Shown piece by piece: positions 8,806 to 17,665 of a stretch of DNA of 64,000 nucleotides. Numbering within the stretch: the stretch's first letter is position 1; the number at the start of each line of letters is the position of its first letter. The position numbers and the translations under genes were made by a program. Source of the DNA: Herbiconiux daphne (GTDB lineage Bacteria > Actinomycetota > Actinomycetes > Actinomycetales > Microbacteriaceae); NCBI RefSeq assembly GCF_024979295.1, contig NZ_JANLCJ010000001.1, positions 124,001-188,000 on the forward strand, read 5' to 3'. The notes under the pieces are model-generated. The model did no database searches. It worked only from the letters and a program-made list of their open reading frames with translations, and was not told the origin of the DNA.

Positions 8806-8866
8806 CCGCGGGTCGGCCTTCCGCCGAGGGGTCGCCGTCGCGCGCCGGTCGGCCTAGCCTCAGAGC

Positions 8867-9496
8867 ATGAGCCCGACCCCCGCCACCCGCGACCTGCGAT
8901 TCGCCGGGCGCATCGCCGGTTTCGGCACCGACTCCGGCATCCGTCTGGTGATCGGCCTGTGGCAGCGATCACCGTTCGGGGCATTCGTCGACGTGATGAT
9001 GGAGGATGCGCGCGGTCACCGCACCCTGTTCGCGCCGAGTGCGCAGGTGGCCGAGTTCGTCGGCGGCACCTACGAGTTCGACGAGGTGCTCGTGGTGCCC
9101 GTCGCCGCCATCAGGATCGACGGCGGCATCCGCGTTGCCGCCGGGCACCTCTCGGCGTCGATGCGCATCGGGCCGATCTCGCCGCTCGGTCGCCTGCTGC
9201 GGGCCGTGCCGCCGACGCTGGCGACCCGGCCGGCCTGGCTCCAGGTGCTCGACCCGGTCGCGCGCACGCTCGTGCCCGGGGTGCGCACGGCCGGAACCGC
9301 GGGCAACGGCCGACGCGAGTTCTACGGCGTCACCGTGGCCCGGCGCATCGTGTGGGCCGACGCGTCGCTCGACGGGGTCGACCTGGGGGCGTTCGCGCCG
9401 CTCGATCCGCCGGTGCGGTTCGGGTTCGGGTCGGCGCCGTCGGAGCCGCACCTGGTCGACCTGGTCACGACGATCCGGGTGCCGGCCGAGCGCTGA
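8867..9496 (+). CDS. Conserved hypothetical protein
   Basis: A 209-residue soluble protein without signal peptide or membrane helix and with no motif I recognise. It has a moderately hydrophobic, beta-rich composition, with GRIAGFGTDSGIRLVIGLW near the N-terminus and repeated V/I-rich strands. Codon use is like that of the surrounding genes, so it is a real gene. The start is well supported: TAGCCT at 8855-8860 ends 6 bases before the ATG, with no Shine-Dalgarno, giving a leaderless mRNA. It is convergent with the gamma-glutamylcyclotransferase-like gene. No function assigned. Confidence 0.75.
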   Translation: MSPTPATRDLRFAGRIAGFGTDSGIRLVIGLWQRSPFGAFVDVMMEDARGHRTLFAPSAQVAEFVGGTYEFDEVLVVPVAAIRIDGGIRVAAGHLSASMRIGPISPLGRLLRAVPPTLATRPAWLQVLDPVARTLVPGVRTAGTAGNGRREFYGVTVARRIVWADASLDGVDLGAFAPLDPPVRFGFGSAPSEPHLVDLVTTIRVPAER

Positions 9497-9517
9497 CGTG
9501 CCCCGCCGGCCGCCCTG

Positions 9518-9871
9518 CTAGCGCCGGTCGCCCGCGAACACGTAGACCCAGGCCTCCTCGCCCGAGTCGAGCGGCACCTGCACCCGCGTGTAGTCGTCGA
9601 CCTCGTAGTCGTCGGCCGCGAGCAGTTCGTCGGCGGTGATGGCGAACACCGTGCCCTGCACCGTCGCGCCCTCCTCGTCGGCGACGAGCAGCGGATGCCG
9701 GTCGCTGCCGCTCGTGGCGATGACGTGCGGGTCGGTGATCGTGAGCCACTCGAGCCGGTAGCCGAGCACGCCCGCCTCGCGTCCCTCGAGCAGCCGCCCG
9801 AAGGTGGCCAGCTGCACCTCGGGCTGCTGCAGGGTGCCGTAGGAGAAGAGCAGAACGTCGGTCTCGGCCAT
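9518..9871 (-). CDS. Gamma-glutamylcyclotransferase-like (AIG2/GGCT fold) protein
   Basis: A 117-residue single-domain protein of the GGCT/AIG2 fold. It has the substrate-loop motif LFSYGTLQQPEVQ at residues 8-20, LLEGREAGVLGYRL, and LLAADDYEVDDYTRVQV, where the family's catalytic Glu falls in YEVDDY. Relatives cyclise gamma-glutamyl compounds or act on gamma-glutamylamines; many bacterial members are uncharacterised. Start: TAGGCT (9878-9883) lies 6 bases upstream of the ATG, which fits a leaderless transcript, although CGGAGG also abuts the ATG. Confidence 0.8.
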   Translation of the reverse strand: MAETDVLLFSYGTLQQPEVQLATFGRLLEGREAGVLGYRLEWLTITDPHVIATSGSDRHPLLVADEEGATVQGTVFAITADELLAADDYEVDDYTRVQVPLDSGEEAWVYVFAGDRR

Positions 9872-9912
9872 CCTCCGAGCCTAGCGAGAGGCCGGCTGCG
9901 AGGCCGCGCCCG

Positions 9913-9971
9913 CTCAGACCGTGGCGACTCAGACCGTGGCGACTCAGATCGGGCGGCTCAGATCGTGGCGA
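9913..9971. repeat. Four-copy tandem repeat made from the SDR gene end
   Basis: Four units of 14-15 bases lie head to tail: CTCAGACCGTGGCGA at 9913-9927 and 9928-9942, CTCAGATCGGGCGG at 9943-9956, and CTCAGATCGTGGCGA at 9957-9971. The last unit is the 3' end of the adjacent SDR gene, including its stop codon (TGA at 9960-9958). The coding end has therefore been copied three times into the spacer. Confidence 0.85.
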
Positions 9972-10758
9972 CCGACCCCGAGTCGACCCGGTAGTTCGAC
10001 CCGGTCACGAACGACGCCCGCTCCGAGCAGAGGAACGCGATCACGCTCGCCACCTCGTCGGGCTCGCCGCGCCGCCCGAGCTCCATGTAGGGCCGCTCCT
10101 CGGCGAGGAACGACTCGATGGCCTTGGTGGGCGTGGTGCCGAGCTGCTTCGCCCGCTTGTCCATCATCGCGTCGGTCATCGGCGTGTGGATGAAGGCGGG
10201 CGACACCGCGTTCACGAGCAGGCCCTCCGACGCGTAGCTGCGCGACAGGCCCTTCGAGAGCGCCAGGATGCCGGCTTTCGCGGCGCAGTAGGGCAGCTCG
10301 TCGTCGTAGGGCTGCACGGCGTCTTCCGACGCGAGCAGCACCAAGCGGCCCCAGCCGCCCGACCGCAGGTCGGGAAGGAACTCGCGCACGAGTCGCACCG
10401 GGCCGATCAGGTCGGTCTCGATCGTCTTCGTCCAGCCCTCGTCGCTGATCTCGTGGAACAGCCCCTGCGCGCCGGTGACCCCCGCCGACTGCACCAGGAT
10501 GTCGATCTCGCCCACGGCATCCTGCACCTTCTCGTGCAGCTCGGCGAGCGAGTCGAGGCTCGTGATGTCGGCCGCGAACGCGTGCACGTCGTTCGACCGC
10601 CCGGGCAGCTCTTTCACAGCGTCGTCGAGCGAGCCCTGGTCGAGGTCGGTCATCACCACCGTCACACCCTCGTCGAGCAGCAGCCGTGCCGTGTGCCAGC
10701 CGATGCCCGAGTCTGCTCCGCTCACGAGGGCGGTTCGTCCTTTGATTCCGAGGTCCAT
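9958..10758 (-). CDS. SDR family oxidoreductase
   Basis: A 266-residue short-chain dehydrogenase. It has VSGADSGIGWHTARLL (cofactor loop, residues 11-26), TDLDQ (an acidic residue after the second strand, suggesting NAD), VQSAGVTGA, and YCAAKAG as the Tyr-xxx-Lys site near residue 157. The C-terminus FVTGSNYRVDSGSVATI is the family end. The start at 10758 is supported by TACGGT (10766-10771) 7 bases upstream, giving a leaderless message. It is divergent from the acyl-CoA dehydrogenase operon across 192 bases. Its terminal codons are tandemly duplicated downstream. Substrate unknown. Confidence 0.87.
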   Translation of the reverse strand: MDLGIKGRTALVSGADSGIGWHTARLLLDEGVTVVMTDLDQGSLDDAVKELPGRSNDVHAFAADITSLDSLAELHEKVQDAVGEIDILVQSAGVTGAQGLFHEISDEGWTKTIETDLIGPVRLVREFLPDLRSGGWGRLVLLASEDAVQPYDDELPYCAAKAGILALSKGLSRSYASEGLLVNAVSPAFIHTPMTDAMMDKRAKQLGTTPTKAIESFLAEERPYMELGRRGEPDEVASVIAFLCSERASFVTGSNYRVDSGSVATI

Positions 10759-10950
10759 TCGCCCCACCGTACGACGACCCGGCGCAACCGGCACGCGCCG
10801 CTCGGCCGATATCGATGCCGTGCCTCCCCTGTCAAGGGGTTGGGCGTCGGCCCGGTCAGGACGACTATGGAGGGAGGAGCGTCGTCGGCGTCGCGCCCTG
10901 GCCGCCCGCAGCGCACGCGGCCGACTCTGACAGTCGACGAACGGAGAGCA

Positions 10951-12351
10951 ATGGCACACGGCGTCACGCTGGGTCCGGGCCGGGTGGCCGACCTGCTCGT
11001 CGAGGGCGACGGCGGCACGAGCACGAGCGAACTCGACGCCCTGTTCGAGCGTGCGTCGGCGGCATCCGGAGACCTGCGGAGCTCGCTCGAGCTCGCACGA
11101 TCGGTGGCCGGCGAGATCGCGCTGCCCGGCCACGGCGGCACGGCGGGGTACTTCGAGACGCTCGCCACCCTGGCCGCGGCCGACGTCACGGTCGCCCGAG
11201 TCGTGGAACCGCACGTCGATGCCGCCGTCATTCTCGCCCAGTGCCCGCAGCCGGTCGACCTCGCCGCCATCGGCGCGGGGCCGGGCAGCACGTGGGGCGT
11301 GTTCGCCGCCGAGGGCGCGGGTGTGCGGGTCGACGCGGTTCCGGATGCCGCGGGCTGGCTGCTCGGCGGAACCAAGCCCTGGTGCTCCCTCGCCGGCGAC
11401 CTCACGCACGCGCTGGTGACGGCGCACGTCGCACACGAGGGTGGCGGGGTCGGTGCCGCTCCGGGTGCTGGCGCCGGCTCTGGGGGTGGCCGGCGGTTGT
11501 TCGCGGTGGCGTTGCAGCAGCCGGGGGTCGTGGCGCACCCGGAGGTGTGGGTTGCACGGGGCTTTCCCACGATTCCGAGCGGGCCGGTCGACTTCGAGGT
11601 CGTTCGTGCCGTTCCGGTGGGTGCCGAGGGCTGGTATCTCGACCGACCGGGCTTCGAGTGGGGCGGCATCGGGGTGGCCGCGTGCTGGTTCGGCGGGGCG
11701 GTGGGCGTCGCACGTCGGGTCGTGGCCGCCGCCGTGGCGAAGGGCGACGACATCGGGGCCCTGCACGCCGGCCGGGTGGCGGCTTCGGTCGTCGCCGCGC
11801 AGTCGGCCCTCGCGGCCGCCGCGCGTGCCATCGACGAGCTCGACTCGCCGGCGGCCGACGGCGGCAGTGGCACCCCGGACGGTGCAGACGGTGGTCGGCC
11901 GCCGCGGGCGCAGAAGCCGGTCGGTCCACCGGATGCCGGTGGCGATGCCGATGCTGCGGCGCTGCTCGCGCAGGTGACGCGGACGATCGTGCGCCGGGAG
12001 TGTGAGGCGGTGCTGCGTGAGGCGGCGCATGCGCTGGGTCCGGCGCCGCTGGCGATGGACGCCGGGTTCGCGGCGCGCGTGGCCGACCTCGAGCTCTACC
12101 TGCGGCAAGACCACGGCGCCCGTGACGAAGCCTGCGCGGGCCGGATGCTCGTCGAGGCCGCCCGGTCGGCGGCCGACATCGACGAGGCGCGGCCCGCGAC
12201 ACCCGATGAGGCGGGCGGCTCGGCATCCGTCGAGTCCGCGCGCGCGTCGGCACCATCGGCCGTGTCGTCGGCGGTGCCCGCAGCGCCCGCAGCGCCCGCA
12301 GTCAGTACGACCCCCGAGGCAGCTCCGAGCCCGCGAGGGGGCGCACGATGA
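10951..12351 (+). CDS. Acyl-CoA dehydrogenase-like protein
   Basis: A 466-residue protein with the acyl-CoA dehydrogenase fold. It shows GHGGTAGYFETLATLAAADVTVARVVEPHVDA in the N-terminal helical part, WLLGGTKPWCSLAGDLTHALVTA in the beta domain, and GIGVAACWFGGAVGVARRVV in the C-terminal helices. It is divergent from typical fatty-acid oxidation enzymes and has a disordered Ala/Pro/Ser tail with three GCGCCCGCA repeats. It starts an operon: its TGA overlaps the ATG of the PIG-L fusion (ATGA at 12348-12351). The ATG at 10951 follows GGAGA. Homologous clusters of ACAD, PIG-L, methyltransferase and glycosyltransferase are known in other bacteria as genes of unknown pathway, so the role is not assigned. 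Confidence 0.8.
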   Translation: MAHGVTLGPGRVADLLVEGDGGTSTSELDALFERASAASGDLRSSLELARSVAGEIALPGHGGTAGYFETLATLAAADVTVARVVEPHVDAAVILAQCPQPVDLAAIGAGPGSTWGVFAAEGAGVRVDAVPDAAGWLLGGTKPWCSLAGDLTHALVTAHVAHEGGGVGAAPGAGAGSGGGRRLFAVALQQPGVVAHPEVWVARGFPTIPSGPVDFEVVRAVPVGAEGWYLDRPGFEWGGIGVAACWFGGAVGVARRVVAAAVAKGDDIGALHAGRVAASVVAAQSALAAAARAIDELDSPAADGGSGTPDGADGGRPPRAQKPVGPPDAGGDADAAALLAQVTRTIVRRECEAVLREAAHALGPAPLAMDAGFAARVADLELYLRQDHGARDEACAGRMLVEAARSAADIDEARPATPDEAGGSASVESARASAPSAVSSAVPAAPAAPAVSTTPEAAPSPRGGAR

Positions 12352-13871
12352 CCTTCACCCATCGCGACAGCGGCACACCCGAAGAGGAGTGGCAGCGGGC
12401 CTTCGCGGCGCGACAGTCGACCCTGCGATCGCTCGACGCCGAATTCTTCGCCGAGGTGGGGCACCTCGTGGTGGTGGCCGCGCACCCCGACGACGAGACC
12501 CTCGGCGCCGCGGGGCTGCTGTCGCGCGGCTACACCGCCGGGGTGCGCGCGACGGTGATCGTGGCGACCTCGGGCGAGGCCTCGCATCCTGATTCGGCCA
12601 CCCACAGCCCCGACGAGCTGGCGCGCATCCGCGAGGCCGAGACGGTCGACGCCGTCGCGCGGGCCGACCCGGGGGCGACCGTGCGGTTTCTGCGGCTGCC
12701 CGACGGGCGCCTCGCCGAGCACGTGGCCGAGATCTCCGAGGCGGTCACCGAGGCCATCGGGCCGCCGGCCCGGGCACGGCGCGACCTGCACTCCGACGAT
12801 CTTCCGGCGCCGATCGAGCCGCGGTCGTCGACGCTTCTCGTGGCCCCGTGGGGCGGCGACCGGCATCCCGACCATGAAGCCGCTGCCCACGCGGCGCGCG
12901 ACGCCGCCTCGATCACGGGTGCGCGGTTCTTCAGCTACCCGATCTGGCTCTGGCACTGGGCCGACCCCGCCGCCGCCGACGTGCCGTGGCCGGCGTTCGC
13001 CGTGCTGCCGCTCGACCTCGTGAGTGCGGCAGCCAAGGCCGACGCGCTGTCGGCGCACACCAGCCAGATCGCGCCGCTCAGCGGGCTTCCGGGTGACGAG
13101 GCGCTGCTGCATCCCGGCATGCTCGAGCACTTCGCCCGCGCCTTCGAGGTGTTCGTCGACGAATCGGCGGCCAGCACCGGCGCGAGCGACGAGGGCGCCG
13201 AGGGCGCCGAGAGCGCCGGGACCGCCGGGGGCGCCGACGCCGGCGGCATCCCGGCCGACCTCACCGGCGACGCCGCCGCCGACTACTTCGACGGGCTCCA
13301 CGACCGCACCGACGACCCCTGGGGCTTCGAGTCGCGGTGGTACGAGGAGCGCAAACGGGCCCTGCTGCTCGCGAGCCTGCCCGACCCCGCCTACGCCTCG
13401 GTGCTCGAGGTCGGCAGCTCGACGGGCGTGCTGTCGCGCGAGCTCGCTGAGCGCACCTCCGCGCGATTCCTCGGGGTCGACGTGTCGGCGGTCGCGATCG
13501 AGCGGGCCCGGCAGCGCAACGCCGACCGGCCGGTCGCGGTGTTCGAGCGGATGCGCGTGCCTTCCGAGTGGCCCGACGGCTCGTTCGACCTCGTGGTCGT
13601 GAGCGAGATCGGCTACTTCCTCGACGAGGACGAACTGACGGTGCTGATCGAGCGCATCCTCGGCTCACTCACCCGCGACGGCGCCCTGGTGGTGTGCCAC
13701 TGGCGGCATCCGGTGGCCGGGCGCGCCTTCTCGGGCGACACCGTGCACGCCGTCTTCGTGCAGCGCGACGAGTTCACCACCCTCGCCCACCACGTCGAAG
13801 AGGACTTCCTGCTAGACGTGTTCGTGCGCCCGCCCGCGATCTCGGTCGCCCGGCGGGAGGGGATCGTGTGA
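12348..13871 (+). CDS. PIG-L deacetylase fused to a SAM methyltransferase
   Basis: This 507-residue protein has two domains. Residues about 38-270 form a PIG-L/LmbE zinc deacetylase with VVAAHPDDETLGAAG (residues 43-57) and the second site WGGDRHPDHEAA. Residues about 305-500 form a NodS-like class I methyltransferase with VLEVGSSTGVLSRELAE as SAM motif I and LVVVSEIGYFLDEDEL further on. A Gly/Ala/Glu-rich linker with repeated EGAE joins them. PIG-L enzymes remove N-acetyl groups from sugar conjugates and NodS-like enzymes N-methylate aminosugars, so sequential deacetylation and methylation of one aminosugar is an attractive inference. Overlaps both neighbours by 4 bases. Confidence 0.88.
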   Translation: MTFTHRDSGTPEEEWQRAFAARQSTLRSLDAEFFAEVGHLVVVAAHPDDETLGAAGLLSRGYTAGVRATVIVATSGEASHPDSATHSPDELARIREAETVDAVARADPGATVRFLRLPDGRLAEHVAEISEAVTEAIGPPARARRDLHSDDLPAPIEPRSSTLLVAPWGGDRHPDHEAAAHAARDAASITGARFFSYPIWLWHWADPAAADVPWPAFAVLPLDLVSAAAKADALSAHTSQIAPLSGLPGDEALLHPGMLEHFARAFEVFVDESAASTGASDEGAEGAESAGTAGGADAGGIPADLTGDAAADYFDGLHDRTDDPWGFESRWYEERKRALLLASLPDPAYASVLEVGSSTGVLSRELAERTSARFLGVDVSAVAIERARQRNADRPVAVFERMRVPSEWPDGSFDLVVVSEIGYFLDEDELTVLIERILGSLTRDGALVVCHWRHPVAGRAFSGDTVHAVFVQRDEFTTLAHHVEEDFLLDVFVRPPAISVARREGIV

Positions 13872-14626
13872 TCGAGGCCCTCGACGTCGTCATTCCCGCC
13901 CGCAACGAAGAGCTGCTGCTGCGCGGCTCGCTCGAGTCGGTGCTCGCGAGTCGCGAGGCGTTCTTCCGCGGCCTCGCCGCCACCTCGCAGTCGACCGCCG
14001 TGCTGAGCCGCGTCGTGGTCGTGCTCGACGCCTGCACCGACAGATCGGCCGCCATCGCCCGGTCGTTCGGCGACCGCATCGCCGTGCTCGAGGTCGATCT
14101 CGCCAACGTGGGCCGGGCTCGCGCGACCGGGGTGGCGCACCTGATCGGGCTGACGCCCGGTGTCGAGCCCACCCGGCACTGGGTCTGCAACACCGACGCC
14201 GACACCGACGTGCCCACCAGCTGGCTGCGCGAGCATTTCGACGCGGCGCAGTCGGGGGCGCTCGCGGCCGTCGGGCGCGTGATGCCGCGGCGCGCCGACC
14301 TGGGCGAGCACGTGGTCGACCGTTGGAGCGCGGTGCACGCCGGCGAGACCCGGCACGTGTTCGGCGCGAACCTCGGGGTGCGGGCGGATGCCTACACCCG
14401 CGTCGGCGGCTTCAGCGCGCGATCAGTGGGCGAGGATGTCGCCCTCGTGCGCTCGATCGACGAGCTCGAGCTCGACGCGGCACTCGGCGACGAGCCGGGC
14501 GTGCACACGCTCGAGCCGCCGGCCCGCGTGGTCGAGCTGCTCGGCTCGGTCGTGCAGACCTCGGGCCGCTTCGACGGCCGCACGCCGGGCGGTTTCGCCG
14601 GCTACCTGCGCAAATTCGTGGAGTGA
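13868..14626 (+). CDS. Family 2 glycosyltransferase
   Basis: A 252-residue GT-A glycosyltransferase. It has ALDVVIPARNEELLLRGSLESV at the N-terminus, VVVLDACTDRSAAIA, and the DxD-type metal site WVCNTDADTDVP near residues 98-109, followed by GRVMPRRADLGEHV and VFGANLGVRADAY as the acceptor region. The start is taken as the GTG at 13868, whose first base precedes the TGA of the upstream gene (GTGA overlap), indicating coupled translation. It is the last gene of the ACAD/PIG-L-methyltransferase operon and faces a hairpin and the convergent GH15 gene. The donor and acceptor are unknown. Confidence 0.87.
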   Translation: MIEALDVVIPARNEELLLRGSLESVLASREAFFRGLAATSQSTAVLSRVVVVLDACTDRSAAIARSFGDRIAVLEVDLANVGRARATGVAHLIGLTPGVEPTRHWVCNTDADTDVPTSWLREHFDAAQSGALAAVGRVMPRRADLGEHVVDRWSAVHAGETRHVFGANLGVRADAYTRVGGFSARSVGEDVALVRSIDELELDAALGDEPGVHTLEPPARVVELLGSVVQTSGRFDGRTPGGFAGYLRKFVE

Positions 14627-14642
14627 CGGCGGGCGGCCGCGT

Positions 14643-14661
14643 CGGCGCGGAGGCCGCGCCG
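14643..14661. terminator. Short bidirectional hairpin
   Basis: CGGCGCGG and CCGCGCCG form an 8-bp stem with the loop AGG between the convergent glycosyltransferase and GH15 genes. There is no T-run. The position makes a bidirectional terminator likely. Confidence 0.5.
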
Positions 14662-14663
14662 CC

Positions 14664-16556
14664 TCAGCCCTGCTGCTGCTGCCGGATGCTGAGTGCCGCG
14701 TCGATCAGGGCGAGGTGGCTGAGCCCCTGCGGAAGATTGCCGAGGAACTCGCCGTAGTCGGCGCCGATGATCTCGGAGTAGAGCCCCACGTCGTTGGCCA
14801 GAGCGACCAGGGCGTCCATGCGGCGCACCGCGTCGTCGAGCCGGCCGGTGCGCGCGAACGCCTCGACCAGCCAGAACGCGCAGGCCACGAAGGTGCCCTC
14901 CTCCTCGGAGACCCCGCTGTAGCGGTAGAGCAAGGGGCCCGCCGACAACTCCTCGTCGATCAGCGCGATCGTGGCATCCATGCGCTCCTGCGGGCCGAAT
15001 CCCCGCCGCGAGTGCAGCAGGATCGAGGCGTCGAGCGCATCGCTGCCCGGGTGCATGACGTAGGCACCGCGCTTCGCCGACCACCCGTTGCGGTCGATCC
15101 ACTCCTCGATCAGCGTGCGGTTCTTGTGCCAGAGCGCCAGGTCGTCGTCGTCGGGCTTGATCTCGCCGAGCTCGGCCAGCTGGATGGCGTCGTCGAGCGC
15201 CTGCCAGCAGCCGATCTTGCTCGTCACGTAGTGCTGCTGTTCGGGCAGCTCCCACATGCCCGAATCCTTCTTCGGCCATTCCCGGCAGGCCTGGTCGGTG
15301 AACTCCACCAGCAGTTCGCTCGTGCGCTCGTCGAGGATGTTGCCGGCCTCGACGTAGCGTCGCATGATGCCGAGCACATCGGCGTAGACGCCCAGCTGCA
15401 ACTGGTCGCCGGCAGCGTTGCCCACCACCACGGGGCCGATGCCGCGCCATCCGCTCGCCGTCGTCTCGTGCACCTCGTCGTGCATCGACCCGTCGAGCTC
15501 GAAGAAGATGGGCATCGCACCGTCGTGCTGCTTGAGGGTCTTCAACACCCACGACACGGCGGCATGGGTCTCTTCGCGCAGACCGAACCGGATGAGGGCC
15601 CCCACCGTGTAGGCCAGGTCGCGCACCCAGGCGAACCGGTAGTCGTAGTTCTTTCCGCCCGAGTGGTTCTCGGGCAGACCCGTGGTGGCCGCCGCGGCGA
15701 TCGAACCGGTGGGGCTGAAGATGAGCAGCTTGAGCGCCAGCGCGCTGCGCTGCACCGCCTGCTGCCAGGGGCCCTCGTAGTCGAACTCGTCGGCCCAGGC
15801 CTCCCAGTTCGCGATGGTGCGGTCGATGCCGCGGTCGACGTTGGCCGGGTCAGGAACGTGGATGGGCTCGTCGTCGGTGCCGCACAGTGCGATGAGGTGC
15901 CGCGACCCGGGCGAGGTGACGAACTCGCCGAAGAACGAGAGCGGCCCGTCGGGAAAGCCGTCGCCCGGCTCGTGCGGGTCGAGACGGCCATGATCGGAGC
16001 CGACGAGCACCAGGTCGATGTGGCCGGCGCGCAGGATGGGGCCGTGGACGGTGTCGAGGCGCTTCACCTCATCGTCGTCATCGCCCAGCACGTTGCCGGG
16101 AACGACGGCCCAGCGCAGGCGCACCGAGCCGTCGAGCCCGTCGATGCGGCGGGCGAGCTCGAGCCAGGGCAGCCGCCCGGCGACCCCGGTGACGAGGGCG
16201 TCGGTGACCGTGACCGCGCCGTCGGCGGTGCGGAAGGTCGTGCGGAGCACGTTGCTGCCCTCGAGGTATTCGCGAGTCGACTCGAACTCGTCGGTGTCGG
16301 GCCGCAGCTCGAACCGGCCCCCGGCCTCGCCGTCGATGAGGGCCGCGAACACCGGCGGGGAGTGCAACGCGGGCACCGGCATCCAGTCGACCTGGCCGTC
16401 GCGGGCGATCAGGGCGACCGTGCGGCCGTCGCCGATCGCGGCGTAGTCACTCAGGTCGACGTAGCGGGTGGCGCGGCCGGGCTGGTCTGGCCGGCCGGGT
16501 TGGACTGGCCGGCCGGGCTGGTCGGCGGGTTCGGGGCTGTTCGTGTCGCGGGACAT
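14664..16556 (-). CDS. Glycoside hydrolase family 15 protein (glucoamylase/trehalase-like)
   Basis: A 630-residue cytoplasmic enzyme of the GH15 family. It starts with an N-terminal super-sandwich (YVDLSDYAAIGDGRTVALIARDG, residues about 32-54). The (alpha/alpha)6 barrel shows YDYRFAWVRDLAYTVGAL, with the family WxRD, and GVSEEEGTFVACAFWLVEAF, whose Glu residues are the likely general base region. Actinobacterial relatives split trehalose or short alpha-glucans. The first 30 residues are a QPGRP repeat (DNA 16478-16526). No signal peptide is present, so it acts on intracellular substrate. It is convergent with the glycosyltransferase operon. Confidence 0.88.
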   Translation of the reverse strand: MSRDTNSPEPADQPGRPVQPGRPDQPGRATRYVDLSDYAAIGDGRTVALIARDGQVDWMPVPALHSPPVFAALIDGEAGGRFELRPDTDEFESTREYLEGSNVLRTTFRTADGAVTVTDALVTGVAGRLPWLELARRIDGLDGSVRLRWAVVPGNVLGDDDDEVKRLDTVHGPILRAGHIDLVLVGSDHGRLDPHEPGDGFPDGPLSFFGEFVTSPGSRHLIALCGTDDEPIHVPDPANVDRGIDRTIANWEAWADEFDYEGPWQQAVQRSALALKLLIFSPTGSIAAAATTGLPENHSGGKNYDYRFAWVRDLAYTVGALIRFGLREETHAAVSWVLKTLKQHDGAMPIFFELDGSMHDEVHETTASGWRGIGPVVVGNAAGDQLQLGVYADVLGIMRRYVEAGNILDERTSELLVEFTDQACREWPKKDSGMWELPEQQHYVTSKIGCWQALDDAIQLAELGEIKPDDDDLALWHKNRTLIEEWIDRNGWSAKRGAYVMHPGSDALDASILLHSRRGFGPQERMDATIALIDEELSAGPLLYRYSGVSEEEGTFVACAFWLVEAFARTGRLDDAVRRMDALVALANDVGLYSEIIGADYGEFLGNLPQGLSHLALIDAALSIRQQQQG

Positions 16557-16702
16557 TGCTTCGATCCTGACAGGGGTCGCCGCCGCCGCACAGGGCCGCC
16601 ACCCGAGCGGTTGCTGTGTGTGCGATGGGCGTGGAGACTACGCCGCCTGCGAACTCTGTCAACCCCGCGCGGTGTCGTTGCGGCCGTCGTACGGTGGGCA
16701 GC

Positions 16703-17599
16703 ATGTCAGAGAAGAACATGTACACCCCGCAAGACCCGCGAACCCAATACCCCCAGCCGCCGTTCCCGCCGCAGCAGCAGGAGGGGCCGGGCGACATCCA
16801 CAAGATGGATCCGGCACCCGATCACGGCGAGACCACCTACGTCGGAAACGGGCGCCTGCCCGGCCGCAAAGCGCTCATCACCGGAGCCGATTCGGGCATC
16901 GGGCGCGCCGTCGCCATCGCCTTCGCACGCGAGGGAGCGGATGTCGCACTGAGCTACCTGCCCGAAGAGCAGGCTCAGGCCGAAGAGGTCGCCCAGCTCG
17001 TGCGCGATGCCGGCCGCACCGCGGTGCTGCTGCCCGGCGACCTGCAGCAGGAGCAGACCAACGTGCAGGTCGTGGCCGACGCGGTCGAGGGGCTCGGTGG
17101 GCTCGACGTGCTCGTCATCAACGCCGGCACCATGCCGACCGTCGACAGCATCGACGACTTCGAGACGAAGACGCTCGACCACGTGCTCGAAGCGAACATC
17201 TACCCGCTGTTCTGGCTCACCAAAGCGGCGTCGCCGCACCTCGAGCCGGGCGCGTCGATCATCACGACATCGAGCGTGCAGGGCTTCCAGCCATCGCCGT
17301 CGCTCGCCGAATACGCGGTGTCGAAGGCGGGCATCGCCAACTGGACCCGCGCGATGTCGCAGCAGCTGATCGAACGCGGCATCCGGGTCAACGGCGTCGC
17401 GCCGGGACCGGTGTGGACGCCGCTGCAGCCGGCCTTCGTGCCGAACGAGAAGATCGAGGAGTTCGGGTCGCAGACCCCGATCGGGCGTGCCGGCCAGCCG
17501 GTCGAGCTCGCGCCCGCGTTCGTCTTCCTCGCCTCGCAGGAGTCGAGCTATGTCGTCGGTGAGACCATTGCGGTCACCGGCGGCATGCCCGTGCACTGA
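16703..17599 (+). CDS. SDR family oxidoreductase (YghA/GSP39-like)
   Basis: A 298-residue SDR of the general-stress type. A Pro/Gln-rich N-terminal extension (YPQPPFPPQQQEGPGDIHKM) precedes the catalytic core. The core has ALITGADSGIGRAVAIAFAREG, VINAGTM, and YAVSKAGIANW as the Tyr-xxx-Lys site. The extension and the DHGETTYVGNGRLPGRKA linker match B. subtilis GSP39 and E. coli YghA style proteins. A leaderless start fits: TACGGT (16690-16695) ends 7 bases before the ATG. The stop codon TGA is the loop of a 7-bp palindrome (CGTGCAC/GTGCACG, 17590-17606). Confidence 0.87.
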   Translation: MSEKNMYTPQDPRTQYPQPPFPPQQQEGPGDIHKMDPAPDHGETTYVGNGRLPGRKALITGADSGIGRAVAIAFAREGADVALSYLPEEQAQAEEVAQLVRDAGRTAVLLPGDLQQEQTNVQVVADAVEGLGGLDVLVINAGTMPTVDSIDDFETKTLDHVLEANIYPLFWLTKAASPHLEPGASIITTSSVQGFQPSPSLAEYAVSKAGIANWTRAMSQQLIERGIRVNGVAPGPVWTPLQPAFVPNEKIEEFGSQTPIGRAGQPVELAPAFVFLASQESSYVVGETIAVTGGMPVH

Positions 17600-17608
17600 G
17601 TGCACGGG

Positions 17609-17648
17609 GGTGCCGGGCGCGCGAGATGGGGTCAGCGCGCCCGGCACC
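17609..17648. terminator. Strong bidirectional terminator hairpin
   Basis: GGTGCCGGGCGCGC (17609-17622) pairs perfectly over 14 bp with 17635-17648, with a 12-base loop. It sits between the convergent SDR and nuclease-like genes and can serve both. It lacks a T-run. Confidence 0.75.
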
Positions 17649-17665
17649 GTCACGCCTGCCCGCGC

